Below, one piece after another: positions 51,119 to 60,268 of a stretch of DNA of 64,000 nucleotides. A model generated the notes under the pieces. It was not told the origin of the DNA. It saw nothing but the letters and a program-made list of their open reading frames with translations, and searched no databases. Position 1 is the first letter of the stretch. Every line of letters starts with the position of its first letter. Both the position numbers and the translations under genes were made by a program. Origin of the DNA: an uncultured Erysipelotrichales bacterium (lineage in GTDB: Bacteria > Bacillota_I > Bacilli_A > Erysipelotrichales > Coprobacillaceae); contig CAJTTM010000010.1 in NCBI GenBank assembly GCA_910579135.1, positions 13,131-77,130 on the forward strand. Reading direction: 5' to 3'.

Positions 51119-51233
51119 AAATAAAAAGAAGATTTTTCTTTTTTTAATGACATGATTTCATCATATGAAAATAATAACTTCTATAAATCTATTATAAGAG
51201 TATAGAAGAGTGTTGTCATTGGACATTTTGCCC
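51119..51233 (-). repeat. Conserved leader repeat upstream of the broken Rpn-family gene (copy 2)
   Basis: Aligns along its full length with 2319-2432 (roughly 80-85 percent identical by eye), same orientation relative to the coding remnant. The dyad at the far end is partly decayed here (TTGGACATTTTGCCC). Confidence 0.75.
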
Positions 51234-51269
51234 AAAAAGAAAAGAAGTTATTTTTTATAACTCCCTTTA

Positions 51270-52472
51270 TTATATAATTTGAAAAATATAAAATTTTAAA
51301 TACGATGTTTCTTCCATGGTCCACAAAATTGGATGATCGTGATTCTGCTGGGTTACAGAAACTTGTTTTAAAGTCACATTAGCTTCACTTGCAGCCTCCC
51401 TTAACATCTTTTCAAAATTATCAGTTTCCATAAAACGAGAACAGCTACAAGTAATCAAATAACCACCATTTTTTAATAATTCCATTGCTCTCATATTAAT
51501 TCTTTTATAACCATTATATGCACGATTTATTGTTTTTCTTGATTTGGTGAAAGCTGGAGGGTCTAAAACAATAATATCAAATTCACCTGTTTTACATTTA
51601 TCTAAATATTCAAAAACATCATCCTGTACAAAAGATATATTTTGTTCTAAACGATTTAATTTCGCATTTTCATACGCTTGATTTAAAGCAGTTTTAGAAA
51701 CATCTACTGCCACAACTTTTTTAGCACGACCATATGCCGCATTTAATGCAAAACCCCCAGTATGACTAAAACAATCTAAAACCTTTTTATTATATGACAT
51801 ATTTCTAAGCAAAACTCTATTTGCTTTTTGATCCAAGAAATACCCTGTCTTCTGTCCATTTTCAACATCAACATTTAATTTCAAGCCATTTTCATCGATA
51901 GTAGTAACAGTAGGAATATCTACACCTTTATAAAATCCTTTTTCTAAAGGGAGTCCCTCTTTCGCTCTTACCTGAATATCATTTCTTTCATAAATACCAG
52001 AAATATGAACCCCATCATCTTCACATACTTCTAGTAATAATTTATAAATCATATCCTTACACTCTTCTAATCCATAAGAACTAATCTGACAAACTAAAAT
52101 ATCATTATATCTATCTACTGTTAATCCTGGAAGTTGATCAGCCTCACCAAAAACGAGCCTGCAATTTGTCATATTATCCTTCTCTAAAGTTTTTCTAAAA
52201 TCATATGCAAATTGGATTCTCTTTTTAAAGAAATAACGATTAATAATCTCTTTAGGATTCTTAGATAAAATACGAACTGTTATATGACTTTTTTTAGAAA
52301 GAAAACCAGTTCCCATATAACGATTATTTGTTGTTACAATATCCACCAACGATCCATTCTCTATATTTTCATCAATTTCTAATGCATTATTTTTATACAT
52401 CCACATTTGCCCTTTATCTAACCATTTTTCTCCTTCATTAGAAATAATGATCTTAGGATAATTTCTTTCCAT
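51270..52472 (-). CDS. Class I SAM rRNA methyltransferase, RlmI-like (C5-cytosine)
   Basis: 400 residues. N-terminal PUA-like domain (GEKWLDKGQMWMYKNNA to GFLSKKSHITVRIL), an RNA-binding wedge, then the Rossmann methylase: KVLDCFSHTGGFALNAAYG motif, LDPPAFTKS, TCSCSRFM with the catalytic Cys. RlmI of E. coli makes m5C1962 in 23S rRNA; substrate here is inferred. ATG at 52472 behind AAAGGAGG. Downstream of folC after a terminator. Confidence 0.9.
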   Translation of the reverse strand: MERNYPKIIISNEGEKWLDKGQMWMYKNNALEIDENIENGSLVDIVTTNNRYMGTGFLSKKSHITVRILSKNPKEIINRYFFKKRIQFAYDFRKTLEKDNMTNCRLVFGEADQLPGLTVDRYNDILVCQISSYGLEECKDMIYKLLLEVCEDDGVHISGIYERNDIQVRAKEGLPLEKGFYKGVDIPTVTTIDENGLKLNVDVENGQKTGYFLDQKANRVLLRNMSYNKKVLDCFSHTGGFALNAAYGRAKKVVAVDVSKTALNQAYENAKLNRLEQNISFVQDDVFEYLDKCKTGEFDIIVLDPPAFTKSRKTINRAYNGYKRINMRAMELLKNGGYLITCSCSRFMETDNFEKMLREAASEANVTLKQVSVTQQNHDHPILWTMEETSYLKFYIFQII

Positions 52473-52485
52473 TTTTTCCTCCTTT

Positions 52486-52515
52486 AAAAAATGAGTTTTC
52501 TTAAAGAAGAACTCA
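52486..52515 (-). terminator. Terminator between folC and the methyltransferase gene
   Basis: Minus-strand stem AAATGAGTT / AACTCATTT with a 12-nt loop, followed by TTTAAAGGAGG. The T tract is short and merges into the ribosome site of the next gene, so read-through is likely. Confidence 0.6.
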
Positions 52516-53721
52516 TTTATTTTTAGCAACCAAATACTTTCTCACTGTTGAAATAAAATGAAGACTTCCAGTCACAATAATTTTTGTTTTCTTTAAATAA
52601 GCAGTTTGAATGGCTTCCTTAAAATCTTCAATAATAATTAAATTATCATGAGATTTCATTTGACTTACATCAATAGCTCTTTCATCATGAAACGATGTTA
52701 AATAAACTGTATAGTTATGTTTCAATAACATATCAAGCATAGTATCCATATTCTTATCATTTAAACAAGAGAAAATAATACTCACATTCTTATCCTTTTT
52801 TACAGATAACGTTTGAATCAAGGCTTCAATACCTGGAATATTATGGGCCCCGTCAATACTAACTTCACTATCTTTATAAGATAATGTTTCATAACGACCT
52901 CTCCAAGTTGTTTCTTCTACAGCTTTTGTAGTAATATCACCTTGCATTTTTATTAATTTAGAAGCAATTGTTAAAGCGAGTCTTGCATTAGTCACCTGAT
53001 AGATGCCTTGATGATGCAAAGTAAATGCCATATCTCTATATCTAAAATGGAATGGATAACGAGAAACTTGATAATCAGGAACTACGATCATCCTTGCTCC
53101 CATTACATCACATTGTTCTTGAAGTCTTGCTAAAATTGTACCTTGTGATTCACTTGTTATAAAAAGTTGATTTGGTTTTATAATCCCCATCTTTTCATTA
53201 ACAATATCGTATATACTTTCACCTAATTGAGATGTATGATCCATTCCAACATTCGTAATTGCACTAATAACAGGATCTATAACATTTGTTTTATCATTTA
53301 AACCGCCAATACCAGTTTCAATAATACGATAATCCAAATCAGAAGATTGAAAATAATCCAACATAATTAAAACATCAATTTCAAACATTGATAAGCCATC
53401 ACTCTCAATAACTTGATAATATTTATTGATATAATTTAATAGTTGTTCATCACTAATAGGTTCACCATCAATACAAATTCTATCATTATGACATATTAAA
53501 TAAGGCGAAGTAAACGTTCCAACTTTATATCCATGAGCATTTAAAATGCTTCTTAAATAATTCACAGTTGAACCTTTCCCATTTGTACCAGCAATATGAA
53601 TCATATTTTTTTGTTTCATATTTATCTTACATTCATTTAATGTTTTACGAAATTCATCTATTGTTCTTTTATTACGTTTTGATTCAATATATTGTAAAGC
53701 ATCATTAATATTATCAAACAT
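52513..53721 (-). CDS. folC: Folylpolyglutamate / dihydrofolate synthase
   Basis: 402 residues. Mur-ligase-like fold. P-loop HIAGTNGKGSTVNYLRSIL, then TSPYLICHNDRICIDGEPIS, conserved GIGGLNDKTNVID and ISAITNVGMDHTSQLG, and C-terminal DGAHNIPGIEAL. ATG at 53721, 8 bp after GGAGG, overlapping the ung stop codon (TAATG). It adds Glu residues to folates; the other folate genes are not nearby. Confidence 0.95.
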   Translation of the reverse strand: MFDNINDALQYIESKRNKRTIDEFRKTLNECKINMKQKNMIHIAGTNGKGSTVNYLRSILNAHGYKVGTFTSPYLICHNDRICIDGEPISDEQLLNYINKYYQVIESDGLSMFEIDVLIMLDYFQSSDLDYRIIETGIGGLNDKTNVIDPVISAITNVGMDHTSQLGESIYDIVNEKMGIIKPNQLFITSESQGTILARLQEQCDVMGARMIVVPDYQVSRYPFHFRYRDMAFTLHHQGIYQVTNARLALTIASKLIKMQGDITTKAVEETTWRGRYETLSYKDSEVSIDGAHNIPGIEALIQTLSVKKDKNVSIIFSCLNDKNMDTMLDMLLKHNYTVYLTSFHDERAIDVSQMKSHDNLIIIEDFKEAIQTAYLKKTKIIVTGSLHFISTVRKYLVAKNK

Positions 53722-54374
53722 TATTTGATCCTCCAATCTATTGGTTCAATTCCTTTACTCATTAAAAATTGATTTGCTTTAGAAAAAGGATGTGATCCAA
53801 AGAATCCTCGATGTGCACTAAGCGGTGAAGGATGTACACTTTTAACAATAAAATGTTTTGATATATCAATCATAGAAGCCTTATCAATAGCTTGTCTTCC
53901 CCATAAAATAAATACTAAAGGTTTTTCTCTCTCATTCATTTTTTGAATAATATGATCAGTAAAAACTTCCCAACCTTTACCCTTATGAGAATTCGCTTTA
54001 CTCTCTTCAACCGTTAAAACTGTATTAAGTAACAAAACACCTTGATCTGCCCAAGAAGATAAGTCCCCATGATTAGGAATATCAATACCTACATCATCAT
54101 GTGCTTCTTTATAAATATTTACTAAACTTGGAGGAATTCTTACTCCTTTTACTACACTAAAAGCAAGTCCATTAGCTTGATTCACTTCATGATAAGGATC
54201 TTGTCCAATAATTACAACTTTTATATCTTCATAATCTTTAAAATTAAAACAATGAAAAACTCTTTTACGTGGAGGGAATATCACTTTATGAGCATATTCA
54301 TTATTCACAAATTCTTCTAATTGTTTATAATATGGCTGACATCTTTCTTCATTAATAATTTCTTTAAAGTTCAT
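53721..54374 (-). CDS. ung: Uracil-DNA glycosylase
   Basis: 217 residues, family 1. Catalytic water-activating motif GQDPYH with D59; NGLAFSV; leucine-loop motif HPSPLSAHRGFFGSHPFSK. It removes uracil from DNA. Start ATG at 54374, with AGAGG about 11 bp upstream. It overlaps the HAD gene by 11 bp. Confidence 0.97.
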   Translation of the reverse strand: MNFKEIINEERCQPYYKQLEEFVNNEYAHKVIFPPRKRVFHCFNFKDYEDIKVVIIGQDPYHEVNQANGLAFSVVKGVRIPPSLVNIYKEAHDDVGIDIPNHGDLSSWADQGVLLLNTVLTVEESKANSHKGKGWEVFTDHIIQKMNEREKPLVFILWGRQAIDKASMIDISKHFIVKSVHPSPLSAHRGFFGSHPFSKANQFLMSKGIEPIDWRIK

Positions 54375-55191
54375 CAATAATAAACCTCTCAATCACTTCA
54401 GCTAAAACACCCTCATTATTATTAGACTGACAGACATAATCACAAACATCTTTAACTCCCTCTACACTATTCCCAGCTGCTACTGATAAACCAGCCACCT
54501 TTAGCATTGCTAAATCATTATAATTATCTCCAACTGCAATGGTATCTTTAATATCTATCCCTAGAATTTTTGCTAATTTCTTTAATCCTTGACCTTTATC
54601 TACACCAATTCTATTAAATTCCATATATCGATTAGAAGAATAACTTACTGAACATAATCCTTCTACAATATCTTTCATTTTAGGTTCAATGCTCATTAAA
54701 TAAGGGACATCAGTATTTTGATATAATATTTTCGCAATCGGTGTATCCTTTAAAAAATCAACATTATTATCTTCCATGATAATACAATCTACTTTTTGAT
54801 TCTTAATCCTTTGAGCTTCTGATTCAGATAAATTAAAAATATAAACTTTATCTTTTGTATAAATATGTTGACAAACATCATAATCTAATCCAAACTCAAA
54901 TATTTCTTTCATTTTTTCAAATGGTAATCCTTGAAAATCAATAACCTGATTATCTTTATTTTCACTAATAGCCCCACCATTAAATGAAATAACATATTCC
55001 CCTTCTTGATCATATAAATCTAAAAGTCTTAAATCATTTTGAATAGACATGAATCCTCGTCCTGTTGCAGGAACAAACTTTACTCCTAATTCTTTTGCCT
55101 TTTTGATTAAATCAATATTTCTTTGACATATTTCATGATGATCATTTAATAATGTTTCATCCATATCACTAGCAATCAACTTATATCCCAT
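54364..55191 (-). CDS. Cof-type HAD phosphatase (tandem copy 2)
   Basis: 275 residues. HAD motif I LIASDMDETLL, motif II TGRG, motif IV GDNYNDLAML. The large C2 cap lies between. This is the Cof/IIB subfamily, which dephosphorylates sugar phosphates, flavin mononucleotide or PLP; substrate unknown. The ATG overlaps the stop of the next gene up (TAATG). It is closely similar to that neighbour, so a tandem duplication is likely. Confidence 0.93.
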   Translation of the reverse strand: MGYKLIASDMDETLLNDHHEICQRNIDLIKKAKELGVKFVPATGRGFMSIQNDLRLLDLYDQEGEYVISFNGGAISENKDNQVIDFQGLPFEKMKEIFEFGLDYDVCQHIYTKDKVYIFNLSESEAQRIKNQKVDCIIMEDNNVDFLKDTPIAKILYQNTDVPYLMSIEPKMKDIVEGLCSVSYSSNRYMEFNRIGVDKGQGLKKLAKILGIDIKDTIAVGDNYNDLAMLKVAGLSVAAGNSVEGVKDVCDYVCQSNNNEGVLAEVIERFIIDEL

Positions 55192-56012
55192 TATTCTTCC
55201 TCCAACACATATTTTTCTATCAATTCTTTAACAGCACCTTCAAAGTAATCATTTTTCAAAACAATATCACTTGCTTTTTTAATATCATCACTACTACTTG
55301 ATACACAAGCACCAAGCCCTGCTACTTCTATCATCTCTAAATCATTATAATTATCACCAATAGCTATGCATTCATCTATAGAAACACATAAATAATCAGC
55401 TAACCATTTTAAACCACTACCTTTATCTACACCTAAAGCATTAAACTCTAAATAACGATTTGAAGAAAAAGACATTGCAACTTGATCTTTATACTTTGGA
55501 TACAATTCATTTTTAACTGACATTAAATATTCCATATCTCTTCGTTCAAATAATAATTTAGCTATTTTATCTTCCTTTAAAAATTCCATATTATATTCAT
55601 CAATAACTTTAAAATTAGCCTTTTGATCTGTTTTTCTTTGAACCTCATCAGGATCAGCATTAAATATATAACAACAATCTAACGTAAAAATCAAAACACA
55701 AACATCATATTGTTTTGCAATCTCAAATAATTCTTTAGATTTATCAAAACCTAATCCATTAAAATAAAGAACTTTATCATCTTTATTTTCTATAATTAAT
55801 CCACCATTAAAACATATTGAATATTCTTCTGCTTGTTGATATGTACCAATCTCTTTTAAAATTTCACCAATCATGTTAAAAGCTCTTCCTGTTGCTGGAA
55901 CAAATTTCACACCTTTTTTCCTTGCTTTAGAAATAGCTTCTATGTTCATTTTAGGAACATGATGATTAACTAATAACGTTTCATCTAAATCTGATAATAT
56001 TAATTTATACAT
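55191..56012 (-). CDS. Cof-type HAD phosphatase (tandem copy 1)
   Basis: 273 residues. Motif I LILSDLDETLL, motif II TGRAF, motif IV GDNYNDLEM. ATG at 56012 behind AGAGGTG; the longer frame has no ribosome site. It shares SFSSNRYLEFNALGVDKGSG with copy 2 (YSSNRYMEFNRIGVDKGQG), marking a gene duplication. It follows the esterase gene by 26 bp. Confidence 0.93.
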   Translation of the reverse strand: MYKLILSDLDETLLVNHHVPKMNIEAISKARKKGVKFVPATGRAFNMIGEILKEIGTYQQAEEYSICFNGGLIIENKDDKVLYFNGLGFDKSKELFEIAKQYDVCVLIFTLDCCYIFNADPDEVQRKTDQKANFKVIDEYNMEFLKEDKIAKLLFERRDMEYLMSVKNELYPKYKDQVAMSFSSNRYLEFNALGVDKGSGLKWLADYLCVSIDECIAIGDNYNDLEMIEVAGLGACVSSSSDDIKKASDIVLKNDYFEGAVKELIEKYVLEEE

Positions 56013-56038
56013 AATCTCACCTCTATATAAGTATACTA

Positions 56039-56815
56039 TCAAAAGTATAAATAATCCATAAATAAAGGAACTCTTTTACGCCATTCCACTTCATTATGTG
56101 CTGCCCCTTCAAAATAATGATATGAAATATCAGAAATCCTATTTTCTAATAAATGATAAATAAAATCATTACTTTCAAAATACCATTGATCAATCTCCGA
56201 ATCACCACATCCTTCAAACTCTCCATAATCAAAATAAAACTTTTCAATAGCACTTAAATTTGTATTTTCAATTAATTCTTTAAACTCATCATAATAAAAC
56301 CAATAAGCGGTAGATAAAGATGCTGATTTTTTAAATACAGAAGGATATGCTAAAGCAGCATAACTTGCAATAACACCTCCCATTGAACTTCCAACAACTG
56401 CAGTATCATCTTCAATAGTACGAAAGCGTCTATCTATATATGGTTTAAGTTCCGTAACCATCCAATCGACATATTCTTTTCCTTCTCCACCAATAATTTT
56501 TCCTTTTTGATGTGTTTCTCTTTCTGATAATTCATCGCTTATCACCCAAGGTCCATATTCATCCATACGTTTTTGATCATACATATTACATGGAATCGCA
56601 ACCATAATAATTTCTAATCCTGTTTCTTTGACATAATCTATAAATCCCCAACTGACTTTCGCATAAGATAAACAATCAAAAAAAGCATTTTGTCCATCTT
56701 GAATATATAATACTGGATAATGTTTATTATTTTGATAATAGTCATCAGGTAAATAAACTGTAATATGTCTTTTTCTATTTAAATTTTTCATTTTAAAATC
56801 AAATCCTACAAACAT
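56039..56815 (-). CDS. Esterase of the alpha/beta hydrolase (EstD/Fes-like) family
   Basis: 258 residues, no signal peptide. N-terminal beta sheet KRHITVYLPDDYY, oxyanion/entry motif YPVLYIQDGQNAFF, nucleophile elbow VVGSSMGGVIASYAAL (Ser at about 141), late acid and His in HYFEGAAHNEVEW. Fits the putative esterase family PF00756. Substrate unknown; an acyl-ester or siderophore ester is possible. ATG at 56815 with AGGAGG upstream. Confidence 0.87.
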   Translation of the reverse strand: MFVGFDFKMKNLNRKRHITVYLPDDYYQNNKHYPVLYIQDGQNAFFDCLSYAKVSWGFIDYVKETGLEIIMVAIPCNMYDQKRMDEYGPWVISDELSERETHQKGKIIGGEGKEYVDWMVTELKPYIDRRFRTIEDDTAVVGSSMGGVIASYAALAYPSVFKKSASLSTAYWFYYDEFKELIENTNLSAIEKFYFDYGEFEGCGDSEIDQWYFESNDFIYHLLENRISDISYHYFEGAAHNEVEWRKRVPLFMDYLYF

Positions 56816-56841
56816 TGACAATTCCTCCTATTTATTTCACA

Positions 56842-56867
56842 AGAAAAAAATAAGCTTTTAGCTTATT
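56842..56867 (-). terminator. Terminator of the spoVT-divIC cluster
   Basis: Minus-strand stem AATAAGC / GCTTATT (loop TAAAA) followed by TTTTTTCTTG, overlapping the divIC stop. Confidence 0.8.
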
Positions 56868-57153
56868 TCTTAGTTTCTGGTAAAGTCGCAACTTCTTCTC
56901 CATCTTTAGAGAAAATATAATGTTCTCTTGCATACCTTACAACATAGTCATCATCATTAAGTAATGAAACTTCCTTTTTCAACTTTTCTTTTTCAGCTTG
57001 TAAAGTATTTTTTTGTTGCTCTAACGTAGTAAGTTCAGTTTTTCTTTCGTGCACTCTTAAAGCAGTAGACCCTAATAAATAAAGTAAAACAAATGATGCT
57101 ACAATACAAAAGACTCCTACGAAATTTCCGTATCTTGTTCCTTTTTTCGCCAT
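56863..57153 (-). CDS. divIC: Septum formation initiator (DivIC/FtsB-like)
   Basis: 96 residues. A short cytoplasmic N-terminus, one membrane helix (VGVFCIVASFVLLYLLGSTA), a coiled coil (LTTLEQQKNTLQAEKEKLKK), and a YVVRYAREHYIFSKDGEE terminal box of DivIC/FtsB. It overlaps yabQ by 37 bp, the usual neighbour in spore formers. Confidence 0.93.
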   Translation of the reverse strand: MAKKGTRYGNFVGVFCIVASFVLLYLLGSTALRVHERKTELTTLEQQKNTLQAEKEKLKKEVSLLNDDDYVVRYAREHYIFSKDGEEVATLPETKK

Positions 57154-57536
57154 TTTTCTTTCACTCTCCTTACTCGCTTTTTCATTATATCATTAATTTT
57201 CTTTAAAAAAAAGACAAAAGGGTGAATTATTTTTTTTATAACGAAAATAACTCTCTCTAAATACAATAATTCAAAGTAAGCATAATACTTTTGATATACT
57301 AAATATCCTAATACCAAAAAAACAAATTCATAAATATATAAAACACCATAATTAATGATAACCAAACCTTTATAAAAAAAGAAAGCAAAGATAACCCCAA
57401 AAATAAAATATGAGATTATCTTTAATAAAAAAGGAAGAAATCCAGCTAATCTGTTAAAAAGATGATAAACACCCATCATAAAAAAACTATAAATAAAACA
57501 AAAAAAACAACATTGAAATTGAGTTAATAAATTCAT
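57117..57536 (-). CDS. yabQ: Spore cortex biosynthesis protein YabQ
   Basis: 139 residues with four or so hydrophobic segments (CCFFCFIYSFFMMGVYHLF; FGVIFAFFFYKGLVIINYG; VFLVLGYLVYQKYYAYFELL) and a basic C-terminus (MKKRVRRVKEKWRKKEQD). Matches the YabQ family (spore cortex formation in Bacillus) in size, topology and place between yabP and divIC. Confidence 0.86.
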   Translation of the reverse strand: MNLLTQFQCCFFCFIYSFFMMGVYHLFNRLAGFLPFLLKIISYFIFGVIFAFFFYKGLVIINYGVLYIYEFVFLVLGYLVYQKYYAYFELLYLERVIFVIKKIIHPFVFFLKKINDIMKKRVRRVKEKWRKKEQDTEIS

Positions 57537-57835
57537 TATTTCAATAACTTATTAAACATTTTATCCTTTTGGTGTGTTTTCTTTTTATCAGATACATAAT
57601 TCATACCATCTATATTCCCTTTAATACTTACTTCATTTTGTTCTTGATCTAATCGTACTAAAGTTAAGTCACTACCAACAATATTTAAGTATCCTAAAGA
57701 TGTTTCAATTAAAAACTCATAAGAATCAAAACTTTCTATTTTTTTAACTCCTGTTAACTCTATACTCTTCCTATCCTTAATAAAAATATTGTGATAAGGT
57801 GTATGTTCAAAATGCAAAGAATTATTATTTTCCAT
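57536..57835 (-). CDS. yabP: Sporulation protein YabP
   Basis: 99 residues of the YabP family: RKSIELTGVKKIESFDSYEF, ETSLGYLNIVGSDLTLVRLD, EVSIKGNIDGMNYV. Bacillus YabP is needed for cortex assembly. ATG at 57835 behind AGGAGGTC. The ribosome site is in a strong predicted hairpin (57843-57869). Confidence 0.88.
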   Translation of the reverse strand: MENNNSLHFEHTPYHNIFIKDRKSIELTGVKKIESFDSYEFLIETSLGYLNIVGSDLTLVRLDQEQNEVSIKGNIDGMNYVSDKKKTHQKDKMFNKLLK

Positions 57836-57842
57836 AAAATGA

Positions 57843-57869
57843 CCTCCTATCAAAACATATGATAGAAGG
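57843..57869 (-). promoter_or_regulatory. RNA hairpin sequestering the yabP ribosome-binding site
   Basis: In the minus-strand RNA, CCUUCUAUCA (57869-57860) can pair with UGAUAGGAGG (57852-57843), 10 bp including one G-U, loop of 7. All of GGAGG is paired. It is located between the hslR stop and the yabP start. Confidence 0.65.
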
Positions 57870-57881
57870 TTATCTTTTATT

Positions 57882-58151
57882 CTAAATATGTGTGACTTCT
57901 TTTTTTACTTCTTCTATAATTTCATAAAGCATAGAACTATCATTCTTTAAAACATGTTCTCTTAATTCTTTAACTCTTACTTTTAAAATAGATCTACCAA
58001 ATTCTATTTCAATAATATCACCAATTTTTAAACGAGTTGAAGGTTTTGCGATTTTATCGTTGACTTTCACTCGATTAGCTTCACTTATTTCTTTTGATAA
58101 AGTTCTTCTTTTAATAATACGTGATACTTTTAAAAATTTATCTAAACGCAT
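57882..58151 (-). CDS. rqcP: S4-domain RNA-binding protein RqcP (YabO/HslR)
   Basis: 89 residues, all one S4 domain: RLDKFLKVSRIIKRRTLSKE, ANRVKVNDKIAKPSTRLKIG. In Bacillus it works with RqcH in ribosome-associated quality control (alanine tailing). It overlaps spoVT by 10 bp and its position matches yabO. Confidence 0.93.
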   Translation of the reverse strand: MRLDKFLKVSRIIKRRTLSKEISEANRVKVNDKIAKPSTRLKIGDIIEIEFGRSILKVRVKELREHVLKNDSSMLYEIIEEVKKEVTHI

Positions 58152-58657
58152 GATAATATCTCCTTCTCTATAAGTTCAATAACAAATCCTATTATCTTTT
58201 CATCTATTATATGATATGGAGTCTTTTTTATCAAGATACATAAACTCCCTATTACACTTCCTTCAACTTGAAAAGGATATATATATACATGTTTTTCTAC
58301 TTTATCTTCAATAATTTCTAAAGTCATATCTTGTTTATCATAATCCATAGAAGATATAAATTGTTGACTTAATGGTTTCCTTTGATATTTTCCTAAGATA
58401 TCTTCACTACAATATAAAATACGTTCATTATTAGTTACCAATATTGAATTTTGATATTTTTCATACAATACCCTAATTAATGTTTCTACTGTTTCATTAA
58501 TACCTTCAATTTCACTATACTTTTTTAACATCAATGTATCATCTTCAATAAAGAAAGAAATACTTTCTCCTTCTTTCATCTTTAATCTTTTTCTCATTTC
58601 TTTAGGAATCACTATTCTTCCTAATTCATCTATTCTTCTAACCATACCTTTTTTCAT
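58142..58657 (-). CDS. spoVT: Stage V sporulation protein T
   Basis: 171 residues. N-terminal AbrB-type DNA-binding domain (MVRRIDELGRIVIPKEMRKR) and C-terminal GAF-like domain (about 60-171). Bacillus SpoVT is a sigma-G-dependent regulator of forespore genes. ATG at 58657 behind GGAGA. First gene of the spoVT-yabO-yabP-yabQ-divIC series; yabM and yabN, present in Bacillus, are missing. Confidence 0.93.
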   Translation of the reverse strand: MKKGMVRRIDELGRIVIPKEMRKRLKMKEGESISFFIEDDTLMLKKYSEIEGINETVETLIRVLYEKYQNSILVTNNERILYCSEDILGKYQRKPLSQQFISSMDYDKQDMTLEIIEDKVEKHVYIYPFQVEGSVIGSLCILIKKTPYHIIDEKIIGFVIELIEKEILSCV

Positions 58658-58708
58658 ATTCTCATCTCCAATACAATTCTTAACAAATATCAAAAAAGAT
58701 ATACTTAC

Positions 58709-59401
58709 CTAATCTTCAAAAAAATCATTTGAAATAATGAAATCTACACCTAGCTTCTTAAAATATTCATATTTCTTTAAAGTTGGAACAGTCCATACTA
58801 CTACTTTTAAATGATGTTTATGATAATACTCCATTATCTTTGGATTTACTAAGGTATATTTAGGATGAATTTGATAGATATGGTTATTCATTGTTTGTTC
58901 TAATTTTTTCTTTTGAGATGATGAATATAAATATCCAACACATATATTTTTATCTATTTCTTTTAATGTTAATAATGATGGCAAATAAAATGATGAATAA
59001 ATGATTTGTTTTTGTACACCTATTTGGTCCACTAAATCATATACTTTTCTTTCTATACCTTGATAATGAATGACATCTGTCTTTAATTCTATATTTAATA
59101 AAATATCTTTATTTTTAATTAATAATAACAAATCTTTGAGTAAAGGTATCTTTTCATTATATTGACTATGACAAGAAAATGAATACTGTTTTAATTCGTC
59201 AAGTGTTAAATCTTTAATATAACCTTTCCCATTGCTTGTTCGATCGATTGTCTCATCATGACATAATACTAAATATCCATCCTTTGTAAGATGAACATCA
59301 GTTTCAATACCATCAAATCCTCTTTCAATAGCCTTTTGAAAAGCCAACATTGTATTTTCTGGATATAAATAACTATATCCTCTATGAGCTAGTTTTTTCA
59401 T
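58709..59401 (-). CDS. Glycerophosphodiester phosphodiesterase
   Basis: 230 residues, TIM barrel GDPD family. AHRGYSYLYPENTMLAF with catalytic His, GIETDVHLTKDGYLVLCHDE with Glu-Asp metal ligands and second His, NIELKTD. No signal peptide, so a cytosolic enzyme giving glycerol-3-phosphate from phospholipid head groups. Divergent from the HAD gene at 59458. Confidence 0.94.
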   Translation of the reverse strand: MKKLAHRGYSYLYPENTMLAFQKAIERGFDGIETDVHLTKDGYLVLCHDETIDRTSNGKGYIKDLTLDELKQYSFSCHSQYNEKIPLLKDLLLLIKNKDILLNIELKTDVIHYQGIERKVYDLVDQIGVQKQIIYSSFYLPSLLTLKEIDKNICVGYLYSSSQKKKLEQTMNNHIYQIHPKYTLVNPKIMEYYHKHHLKVVVWTVPTLKKYEYFKKLGVDFIISNDFFED

Positions 59402-59457
59402 GACATTTCCTCCTTAGCATGTTATAATTATTATACATGAAACGAAAGGAAAAAAAT

Positions 59458-60237
59458 ATGATAAAAGCAGTTTTTTTTGATATAGATGGTACTTTACTTT
59501 CACATAAAACTAAAGGTGTTCCAGCCTCTTGTAAAAAAGCTTTGCATTTATTAAAAGAAAAAGGTATTTATACTTTTATTGCGACTGGTAGACATATAAG
59601 TGAAATGAGAGATTTACCTATAGATGATTTAGAGTTTGAAGGATTTATTACTTTAAATGGTCAGTATTGTTATAATAATGAAAAATTAATATATGATTTA
59701 CCTATTGTTAAAGAAGATATTATTAATGTCATTGAAGCTATTGATAAAGAACCATTTCCTTGTATATTTGTAGAATCCAAATTAATGTATATTAATTTTC
59801 ATAATGAAGCTGTACAAATTGTACAAGATGCAATTAGTACACCTTTACCTGATATCAATGATTTACATAGAGGTTATGATCACTCTATATATCAAGTTAT
59901 TCCTTACGGTGTAGACAAAAGTAAAGAAGATAATATTCTCTGTTTAATGCCTCACTGCAAACAAACAAGATGGCATCCTCTCGCAATTGATATTATTTCT
60001 AAATATGGTGGAAAACAAAACGGTATACAACATATTTTAGATTATTATCATATCAAAAAAGAAGAAACCATGGCCTTTGGTGATGGTATGAATGATATTG
60101 ATATGTTTGAATTTTGTGAAATTGGTGTTGCGATGGGTAATGCAAGTGATGAAGTGAAAAGTAAAGCCGATTATGTCACAAGTGATATTGATGATGATGG
60201 GATATATAATGCTTTAAAACATTTTCATATTTTATAA
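59458..60237 (+). CDS. Cof-type HAD phosphatase
   Basis: 259 residues. Motif I VFFDIDGTLLSHKTKGVPAS; motif II TGRH; motif IV AFGDGMNDIDMFEF. Cap type C2B. ATG at 59458 with AAAGG upstream; the longer frame starts at an ATG with no ribosome site. Third HAD of this type in 6 kb but in the opposite orientation and not part of the tandem pair. Substrate unknown. Confidence 0.93.
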   Translation: MIKAVFFDIDGTLLSHKTKGVPASCKKALHLLKEKGIYTFIATGRHISEMRDLPIDDLEFEGFITLNGQYCYNNEKLIYDLPIVKEDIINVIEAIDKEPFPCIFVESKLMYINFHNEAVQIVQDAISTPLPDINDLHRGYDHSIYQVIPYGVDKSKEDNILCLMPHCKQTRWHPLAIDIISKYGGKQNGIQHILDYYHIKKEETMAFGDGMNDIDMFEFCEIGVAMGNASDEVKSKADYVTSDIDDDGIYNALKHFHIL

Positions 60238-60239
60238 CA

Positions 60240-60266
60240 TAAAAAGTCAGCGATTGCTGACTTTTA
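60240..60266. terminator. Bidirectional terminator between HAD and M6 protease genes
   Basis: AAAAGTCAGC / GCTGACTTTT (10-bp stem, loop of 4) flanked by A and T runs. It serves both convergent genes. Confidence 0.88.
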
Positions 60267-60268
60267 CT

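Noticed and set aside
50923..51153. Separate small protein of 76 residues
   Set aside because: It is the N-terminal piece of the broken Rpn-family gene.
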